From UBA11891 sp965658355 (GTDB lineage Bacteria > Bacteroidota > Bacteroidia > Flavobacteriales > Flavobacteriaceae), in contig CBFHRX010000030.1 of the NCBI GenBank assembly GCA_965658355.1, forward strand, positions 1 through 20,555: a stretch of DNA of 20,555 bases. Reading direction: 5' to 3'. Positions 15,709 to 20,555 of this stretch are shown here, piece after piece. Under the pieces are notes generated by a model. The model made no database searches and was not told where the DNA came from. It worked only from the letters and a program-made list of their open reading frames with translations. Position numbers and translations under genes: made by a program. Within the stretch, counting starts at the first letter, position 1. The number at the start of each line of letters is the position of its first letter.

Positions 15709-16275
15709 ATGGCAACAACATCAGACATTCGAAAAGGGCTCTGTATTAAATACAGTAATGATATCTATAAAATAGTGGAGTTTCTTCATGTTAAACCTGG
15801 AAAAGGGCCGGCTTTCGTTCGCACTAAACTCAAAAGTGTAACGACAGGTAAGGTAGTTGACAATACGTTTTCGGCAGGTCATAAAATCGAAGATATTCGT
15901 GTGGAAACAAACAAGTTTCAATTCTTGTATCAAGAGGGGGAGCAATACCACTTTATGAATTCTGATGACTATGAGCAAATAAGCATCAATGTCAGCATAC
16001 TTGACAATGCCGATCTTATGAAAGAAGGTGAAATCGTAACAATTGCAATCAATACTGAAGATGGGATGCCTTTATCTGTTGACTTGCCAACCAGTGTCAT
16101 ACTTGAAGTTACCCATACAGAGCCTGGAGTGAAAGGAAATACCGCTACAAATGCTACAAAACCAGCTACAGTAGAAACAGGAGCTCAAATTAATGTCCCT
16201 TTGTTTATCAATGAAGGAGATAAAATAAAAGTAGATACAGAAAAAGGAAGTTATCTCGAACGCGTAAAAGAATAA
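15709..16275 (+). CDS. efp: Translation elongation factor P
   Basis: EF-P enters the ribosomal E site to rescue ribosomes stalled at consecutive prolines. The 188-residue protein has the usual three beta-barrel domains: the N-terminal KOW-like domain with the tip loop KPGKGPAFVRTKL, whose Lys32 aligns with the E. coli Lys34 that is modified, then an OB domain, and a C-terminal domain containing DGMPLSVDLPTSVILEVTHTEPGVKGNT, INVPLFINEGDKIKVDTEKG and a closing YLERVKE. Whether Lys32 is modified in this organism cannot be judged, as no epm gene is in the window. It lies between lpxA (10 bases) and sucD (33 bases), so it probably shares the long plus-strand transcript. Confidence 0.97.
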   Translation: MATTSDIRKGLCIKYSNDIYKIVEFLHVKPGKGPAFVRTKLKSVTTGKVVDNTFSAGHKIEDIRVETNKFQFLYQEGEQYHFMNSDDYEQISINVSILDNADLMKEGEIVTIAINTEDGMPLSVDLPTSVILEVTHTEPGVKGNTATNATKPATVETGAQINVPLFINEGDKIKVDTEKGSYLERVKE

Positions 16276-16308
16276 ATCAAAAAACCAGAATTTAAGCGAA
16301 ATCAAATT

Positions 16309-17181
16309 ATGAGCGTACTAGTAAATAAAGAGTCAAAAATTATTGTACAAGGGTTCACTGGGAGTGAAGGAACCTTCCATGCCAGCCAAATGATTGAGTA
16401 TGGAACCAATGTTGTTGGAGGAGTAACCCCTGGAAAAGGAGGGCAAACGCATTTAGAACGCCCCGTATTTAATACCGTTGCAGAAGCCGTACAGAAGGTT
16501 GGTGCCGATACGACTATTATTTTTGTGCCCCCTGCCTTTGCGGCTGATGCTATTATGGAAGCGGCTGATGCTGGTATTAAAGTGATCATTACCATTACGG
16601 AAGGAATCCCTGTTAACGATATGGTTAAAGTCGCTGATTATATCAAAAATAAAGACTGCCGAATGGTAGGCCCAAATTGCCCTGGTGTTATCACTCCGGA
16701 AGAAGCCAAAGTAGGAATCATGCCTGGTTTTGTATTCAAGAAAGGAAAAGTTGGGATTGTATCCAAGTCAGGTACCTTAACGTATGAAGCCGCTGACCAG
16801 GTTGTGAGAGAAGGAATGGGGATTACAACAGCAATTGGAATTGGTGGAGATCCTATTATTGGAACGACTACTAAAGAAGCTGTTGAATTGCTCATGAACG
16901 ATCCGGAAACAGAGGCCATAGTTATGATTGGTGAAATTGGAGGCCAACTAGAAGCGGATGCTGCGAAATGGATTAAAGAGAATGGAAATCAAAAGCCTGT
17001 TGTAGGCTTTATAGCTGGTGAGACAGCTCCAAAAGGACGTACAATGGGACATGCAGGTGCGATCGTAGGAGGAGCTGAAGATACTGCAGAAGCGAAAAAA
17101 GCCATTATGAAAGCCAACGGCATTCATGTAGTAGATTCACCTGCTGAAATTGGTCGCAAAGTGGCTGAAATACTCGGATAA
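16309..17181 (+). CDS. sucD: Succinyl-CoA synthetase alpha subunit
   Basis: SucD is the ADP-forming, CoA-binding subunit of succinyl-CoA synthetase in the TCA cycle. The 290 residues match the family. The N-terminal Rossmann domain binds CoA (VQGFTGSEGTFHASQMIEYG, VGGVTPGKGG), GPNCPG follows, and the phosphorylated catalytic His248 lies in TMGHAGAIVGG. The beta subunit gene sucC is not adjacent and must lie elsewhere, which I believe is common in Bacteroidota. fabG begins one base after its stop, so co-translation is likely. The start ATG at 16309 matches the conserved N-terminus MSVLVNKESKIIVQGF. Confidence 0.97.
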   Translation: MSVLVNKESKIIVQGFTGSEGTFHASQMIEYGTNVVGGVTPGKGGQTHLERPVFNTVAEAVQKVGADTTIIFVPPAFAADAIMEAADAGIKVIITITEGIPVNDMVKVADYIKNKDCRMVGPNCPGVITPEEAKVGIMPGFVFKKGKVGIVSKSGTLTYEAADQVVREGMGITTAIGIGGDPIIGTTTKEAVELLMNDPETEAIVMIGEIGGQLEADAAKWIKENGNQKPVVGFIAGETAPKGRTMGHAGAIVGGAEDTAEAKKAIMKANGIHVVDSPAEIGRKVAEILG

Positions 17182-17182
17182 T

Positions 17183-17929
17183 ATGAAGTTGCTAGAAAAT
17201 AAAACAGCTATTATAACCGGTGCAAGTCGTGGCATCGGCCGTGGTATTGCCTTGTGCTTTGCACAGCACGGATGCCATGTTGCCTTTACCTACAGCAGTT
17301 CAGTTGAAGCTGCTGATGCCTTAGAGCAAGAGCTAAAAGCCTTAGGTGTAAACGCAAAAGGATACCAAAGCAATGCTGCTGATTTTGAAGCAGCACAAGA
17401 GTTGGTCGAAAGCGTACTTAAAGATTTCTCTCAAATTGACATCCTCATCAATAATGCTGGGATCACTAAAGATAATTTGCTAATGCGAATGGGAGAGTCT
17501 GATTTTGATTCGGTTATCAACATTAACTTAAAGTCGGTGTTTAACATGACCAAAGCGGTTCAGCGCAGTTTTTTAAAGCAGCGTCATGGAAGCTTAATAC
17601 ATATGAGTTCTGTGGTGGGAGTCAAAGGAAATGCTGGACAGGCCAATTATGCCGCTTCTAAAGCAGGGATTATTGGTTTTTCTAAATCGATTGCGCTTGA
17701 GTTGGGCTCCCGTAATATTCGCTCTAATGTGATCGCACCTGGATTTATAGAGACTGAAATGACAGATAAGTTAGCCGAAGATGTAGTCCAAGGCTGGCGA
17801 GACGGAATACCCCTTAAGAGAGGGGGACAACCTGAGGATGTAGCCAATGCTTGTGTGTTTTTGGCTTCTGATTTATCAAATTATATCACCGGGCAAGTTC
17901 TTCATGTCGATGGAGGGATGCTCACTTAA
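17183..17929 (+). CDS. fabG: 3-oxoacyl-ACP reductase (short-chain dehydrogenase)
   Basis: FabG is the NADPH-dependent reductase of fatty acid elongation. With the ATG at 17183 it has 248 residues; a longer frame would need TTG at 17150 inside sucD and is rejected. The SDR signatures are complete: TGASRGIGRGIA at 12-23 for the cofactor, NNAGIT at 90-95, catalytic Ser143 in MSSVVG, and Tyr156 and Lys160 in YAASKAG. VIAPGFIETEMTD and the final TGQVLHVDGG are typical of FabG rather than of other SDR families. It follows sucD by one base and precedes the SPFH gene by 12. With FabZ in the same cluster it links fatty acid and lipid A synthesis. Confidence 0.95.
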   Translation: MKLLENKTAIITGASRGIGRGIALCFAQHGCHVAFTYSSSVEAADALEQELKALGVNAKGYQSNAADFEAAQELVESVLKDFSQIDILINNAGITKDNLLMRMGESDFDSVININLKSVFNMTKAVQRSFLKQRHGSLIHMSSVVGVKGNAGQANYAASKAGIIGFSKSIALELGSRNIRSNVIAPGFIETEMTDKLAEDVVQGWRDGIPLKRGGQPEDVANACVFLASDLSNYITGQVLHVDGGMLT

Positions 17930-17941
17930 ACCTAAACTATC

Positions 17942-18760
17942 ATGAAAAATTTACCTAAAATTGGATTGCCCGTTATTTTAATTATACTAGCCGCTTTGAT
18001 ATTTGCCTCTAAATCCACTATCAATATTGGATATGGAGAAGCCGGTGTCCTTTTTAAAACCTTTGGAGGTGGTGTTGTTACAGATGAACCCCCTCTGGGC
18101 GAAGGCTTCCATATTATTGCACCCTGGAATCGTGTTTATATTTACAATGTAAAACAACAGGAATTTTTTGAAGGCAATATGCAAGTACTTTCCTCCAATG
18201 GTTTGGAAATATCGTTAGATGTCTCTGTTTTATACCAGCCCACCTATGAAGAATTAGGCTTGCTACATCAAACAAAAGGGGAAAACTATGTCAACATAGT
18301 TTTGATACCACAAATTAGAGCCGTAGCGCGATCTGTTGTCGGGCGTTACACCCCTGAACAGCTTTATTCTACCAAAAGAGATGCTATTCAAAAAGAGATT
18401 TTTGAAGAAACACAAAAGAATGTAGAAAGCCAGCATATTCGATTAAACGCTGTTTTGGTTCGCGATGTGACACTGCCTATGGCAATAAAGGAAGCTATTG
18501 AACGAAAATTACGTCAAGAGCAAGAGGCCCTAGAATACGAATTTCGATTGGCTAAAGCCAAGCAAGAAGCCGAAAGACAGCGTATTGATGCAGAAGGAAA
18601 GGCAAGAGCGAATAAGATTTTAAGCGCTTCATTAACTGCTAAAATACTTCAAGAAAAAGGGATCGAAGCGACCTTAAAATTGTCAGAATCTCCTAATAGC
18701 AAGGTCATTGTTATCGGAGGTGGTGACTCAGGAATGCCCATTATTTTGGGAAATAACTAA
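17942..18760 (+). CDS. SPFH/Band 7 (prohibitin-like) membrane protein
   Basis: The 272-residue protein has one N-terminal membrane segment (about residues 7-24, LPVILIILAALIFAS), then a Band 7 domain (about 30-200: YGEAGVLFKTFGGGVV, GFHIIAPW, YTPEQLYSTKRD, RDVTLPMAI). A charged coiled coil follows (about 200-245: RQEQEALEYEFRLAKAKQEA and beyond), and the C-terminus is Gly-rich. Bacterial relatives (HflC/HflK, prohibitins) form large ring-shaped cages on the membrane that surround proteases such as FtsH. Only one such gene is seen, so it may form homomeric rings, which is inference. It ends the fabG operon. No terminator hairpin is clear after the stop; the his leader region begins about 30 bases later. 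Confidence 0.9.
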   Translation: MKNLPKIGLPVILIILAALIFASKSTINIGYGEAGVLFKTFGGGVVTDEPPLGEGFHIIAPWNRVYIYNVKQQEFFEGNMQVLSSNGLEISLDVSVLYQPTYEELGLLHQTKGENYVNIVLIPQIRAVARSVVGRYTPEQLYSTKRDAIQKEIFEETQKNVESQHIRLNAVLVRDVTLPMAIKEAIERKLRQEQEALEYEFRLAKAKQEAERQRIDAEGKARANKILSASLTAKILQEKGIEATLKLSESPNSKVIVIGGGDSGMPIILGNN

Positions 18761-18789
18761 TTATATTTTTAATTGTAGTCGCAATACCC

Positions 18790-18797
18790 GATATTTG
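18790..18797 (+). promoter_or_regulatory. Possible -7 box (GATATTTG) of the his operon
   Basis: GATATTTG matches TAnnTTTG except for its first base. It ends five bases (CCTCA) before the ATG of the his leader peptide, the same geometry as at four other genes in this window. An ATTG at 18772-18775 lies 14 bases upstream, too close for a standard -33 site. If used, the leader peptide would be translated from the very 5' end of the mRNA. Confidence 0.35.
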
Positions 18798-18802
18798 CCT
18801 CA

Positions 18803-18838
18803 ATGATTTTGAAAACACATCATACACATTATTTCTAA
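18803..18838 (+). CDS. His operon leader peptide (11 residues, three His)
   Basis: A short frame ATG to TAA encodes MILKTHHTHYF. Three of eleven residues are His, at positions 6, 7 and 9, right where ribosome stalling would sense low charged tRNA-His. It lies 84 bases before hisG and just ahead of the antiterminator and terminator. It is too short for standard gene callers. The call rests on the clustered His codons together with the complementary segments downstream; no codon-level conservation could be tested here. Confidence 0.8.
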   Translation: MILKTHHTHYF

Positions 18839-18840
18839 GC

Positions 18841-18891
18841 GCTCAAACGTGCTGGAAGTTGTTGTATGCAAATCCATAGACCCGTTTGAGC
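18841..18891 (+). promoter_or_regulatory. Antiterminator of the his attenuator
   Basis: GCTCAAACG (18841-18849) is perfectly complementary to CGTTTGAGC (18883-18891). The second segment overlaps the left arm and loop of the terminator hairpin, so the two folds exclude each other. The upstream arm starts two bases after the leader peptide stop codon. A ribosome ending translation normally would cover it and let the terminator form, while a ribosome stalled at the His codons would leave it free. That logic is inferred from the positions. Confidence 0.8.
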
Positions 18892-18909
18892 TTTCAAGCG
18901 GGTTTTTTT
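18881..18909 (+). terminator. Attenuator terminator before hisG
   Basis: CCCGTTTGA (18881-18889) pairs with TCAAGCGGG (18894-18902) as a 9-base-pair stem (one G-U pair) with a four-base loop, followed at once by seven T (18903-18909). This is a standard Rho-independent terminator placed 12 bases before the hisG ATG, so reading into the his genes requires antitermination. Confidence 0.9.
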
Positions 18910-18921
18910 ATTTTAAAAAAA

Positions 18922-19773
18922 ATGCTGAAAATTGCCATTCAAAAATCGGGGCGTCTACACGACGACTCTTTAAAGCTTTTAAAAAGTTGCGGTATTTCTG
19001 TTGACAATGGAAAAGATCAACTTAAGGCCACAGCTCGAAATTTTCCATTGGAAGTCTACTACCTTCGCAATGGCGATATACCGCAATACTTAAGAGATGG
19101 TGTTGTAGACATTGCCATATTAGGGGAAAACCTCTTGGTAGAAAAAGGGGAGGATTTGCAAATACTGCTGCCCTTGGGCTTTTCAAAGTGTCGCGTATCT
19201 ATAGCCATCCCAAAAGGGGTTGCCTTTTCTTCAGTGAAAGATCTAGAAGGAAAAAAAATAGCGACTTCTTACCCCAATACCGTCACAAAATACTTATCAG
19301 AACAGGCTGTTAAAGCAGATCTGCATATCATTAATGGGTCGGTTGAAATTGCTCCTAACATAGGCTTAGCAGATGCTATTTGCGATATTGTCTCCAGCGG
19401 GAGTACCCTCTTTAAAAACAATCTTAAAGAAGTGATCAAAATTGCGGATTCAGAAGCCGTACTGGTCAAAGGAAATAAACTAAACAATGCGGCATTATCC
19501 ATAGTCGATAAATTGACCTTTCGAATAGCTTCTGTATTACGTGCTAAGCAATCAAAATATATTTTGATGAATGTCCCAAATGATAAAATTCAAGCGATTA
19601 GCGCCATCTTACCGGTATTAAAAAGCCCTACAATTCTCCCATTGGCCAATGAGGGCTGGAGTTCACTTCACTCTGTGATTGATGAATCACACTTTTGGGA
19701 GGTCATTGATGCACTTAAGCAAGAAGGAGCAGAAGATATTCTTGTTTGTCCCATCGAAAAAATGGTACTCTAA
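18922..19773 (+). CDS. hisG: ATP phosphoribosyltransferase (long form)
   Basis: HisG joins ATP and PRPP, the first committed step of histidine synthesis. With the ATG at 18922 the protein has 283 residues (MLKIAIQKSGRLHDDS). A longer frame would need TTG at 18886, inside the terminator hairpin, and is rejected. The catalytic domain includes VDIAILGENLL near 62-72 and the PRPP loop DAICDIVSSGSTL at 151-163. The C-terminal part (about 212-283, YILMNVPNDKIQAISAILP) is the ACT-like regulatory domain of the long HisG form, which works without HisZ and is inhibited by histidine. Expression is controlled by the attenuator just upstream. hisD starts on the last base of its stop codon. Confidence 0.97.
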   Translation: MLKIAIQKSGRLHDDSLKLLKSCGISVDNGKDQLKATARNFPLEVYYLRNGDIPQYLRDGVVDIAILGENLLVEKGEDLQILLPLGFSKCRVSIAIPKGVAFSSVKDLEGKKIATSYPNTVTKYLSEQAVKADLHIINGSVEIAPNIGLADAICDIVSSGSTLFKNNLKEVIKIADSEAVLVKGNKLNNAALSIVDKLTFRIASVLRAKQSKYILMNVPNDKIQAISAILPVLKSPTILPLANEGWSSLHSVIDESHFWEVIDALKQEGAEDILVCPIEKMVL

Positions 19774-20555
19774 TGAAAGTTTTTAGCAAGCCAGACACTA
19801 AAGACTGGTCAGAAATTTGCCAGCGTCCTACGGCCTCTCTAGAGGCGTTAATGCCCACCGTTCGATCTGTTTTTGATGAAGTGTCTCGAAACGGAGATAT
19901 TGCCTTAAAAAACTACACAGCAGCCTTTGATGGTGTTAGTGGTACTGATTTAGTTGTTACAGCGGCCCAAATTGAGAAAGCCGTCAAGACAGTAGATGAA
20001 TCTCTTAAAGAAGCCATTAAACAAGCTTATCACAATATCAAGAAATTTCACGAAGCACAACAGACGGATGCTGTTAGTGTAGAAACTCAAGAAGGCGTAC
20101 GTTGCTGGCAGAAAAAATATCCAATCGAAAAGGTAGGGCTTTATATACCTGGAGGAACGGCCCCTCTTTTTTCGACGGTACTGATGTTGGCAATACCCGC
20201 AAAGATTGCCGGCTGTAGCGAAATTATCTTGTGCTCGCCACCTCAAAAAAACGGTCAAATTGCAGCTGAAATAATCTACACAGCTCATATATGTGGGCTT
20301 ACTAAAATTTATGCAGTAGGCGGTTCGCAAGCCATTGCCGCAATGAGTTTGGGTACTGAATCAATCGCTAAGGTGGATAAAATATTTGGCCCAGGGAATC
20401 AATATGTTACCGCAGCCAAACAATTTGCCAGTCAAGGAAATGTAGCTATTGACATGCCGGCGGGCCCTTCGGAAGTGTTAGTAGCTATTGATCAGAACAG
20501 CAACTTAGACTTTGTAGCAGCTGATCTTTTGTCACAGGCGGAACATGGCAAAGAC
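19773..20555 (+). CDS. hisD: Histidinol dehydrogenase (N-terminal 261 residues, cut by the window edge)
   Basis: HisD carries out the last two steps of histidine synthesis, oxidising L-histidinol to histidine with NAD and zinc. The frame starts with an ATG whose A is the last base of the hisG TAA (TAATG overlap) and runs open to the right edge, about 60% of the usual 430 residues. Family motifs are clear: KVGLYIPGGTAPLFSTVLM, FGPGNQYVTAAK, DMPAGPSEVLV, and LLSQAEHG with Gln255 and His258 at the positions of the E. coli zinc ligands Gln259 and His262. The later zinc ligands lie beyond the window. The overlap indicates tight coupling with hisG. Confidence 0.96.
   Translation, partial: MKVFSKPDTKDWSEICQRPTASLEALMPTVRSVFDEVSRNGDIALKNYTAAFDGVSGTDLVVTAAQIEKAVKTVDESLKEAIKQAYHNIKKFHEAQQTDAVSVETQEGVRCWQKKYPIEKVGLYIPGGTAPLFSTVLMLAIPAKIAGCSEIILCSPPQKNGQIAAEIIYTAHICGLTKIYAVGGSQAIAAMSLGTESIAKVDKIFGPGNQYVTAAKQFASQGNVAIDMPAGPSEVLVAIDQNSNLDFVAADLLSQAEHGKD

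Noticed and set aside
18886..18921. Extended hisG start (TTG at 18886)
   Set aside because: The extra residues are encoded by the terminator hairpin and its T tract; the conserved HisG N-terminus begins at the ATG at 18922.
19950..20330. Minus-strand frame of 126 residues inside hisD
   Set aside because: It is antisense to clearly conserved histidinol dehydrogenase sequence and is a shadow frame.
1..20555. Defence system, prophage or mobile island
   Set aside because: All recognisable genes are core metabolism, envelope or regulation. The lone XRE regulator and PglZ domain are not accompanied by defence partners; PglZ here belongs to PorX, not to a BREX cluster.

Overview
The window is a piece of a Bacteroidota chromosome, almost certainly a flavobacterium (class Flavobacteriia). 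Four things point there: a PorX-type response regulator with a PglZ domain (type IX secretion control), an LpxC-FabZ fusion protein, promoter boxes of the Bacteroidota form TAnnTTTG, and AT-rich DNA with almost no Shine-Dalgarno sequences before start codons. It is core chromosome. I see no insertion sequence, prophage, CRISPR array, rRNA or tRNA.

Layout from left to right. Positions 1-107 hold the tail of an unidentified gene, meeting a minus-strand unit (lipoprotein then TerC membrane protein, 104-1259). Next comes a minus-strand XRE-type regulator (1337-1756), divergent from a zinc carboxypeptidase-like gene (2010-3080). The AT-rich gap between them carries repeated GTTTAC/GTAAAC motifs. 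An Lrp/AsnC regulator and phosphoenolpyruvate carboxylase form a pair (3157-6234), convergent with aroB (6243-7319). After a 387-base gap comes proline dehydrogenase (7707-8894), overlapping tail to tail with a minus-strand cluster: porX, tsaE and a small membrane-anchored protein (8872-11210).

From 11251 to 18760 everything is on the plus strand: an HD phosphohydrolase, then lpxD, lpxC/fabZ and lpxA (lipid A synthesis), efp, sucD, fabG and an SPFH/prohibitin-like protein. Short gaps and ATGA overlaps suggest one or a few long transcripts, with internal promoters. Envelope lipid synthesis is thus grouped with translation (EF-P), the TCA cycle (SucD) and fatty acid synthesis (FabZ, FabG).

The right end starts the histidine operon: hisG (18922-19773) and hisD (from 19773, cut by the window end). 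Ahead of hisG is a compact transcription attenuator: an 11-codon leader peptide with three His codons, a terminator hairpin with a U tract, and a 9-base segment perfectly complementary to part of the terminator.

The most interesting regulatory signals are this attenuator and a recurring arrangement in which a TAnnTTTG box lies only 4-6 bases before the start codon (the M14 gene, aroB, tsaE and lpxD, with a one-mismatch version before the his leader peptide). This predicts leaderless or nearly leaderless mRNAs. I found no clearly new multi-gene system.
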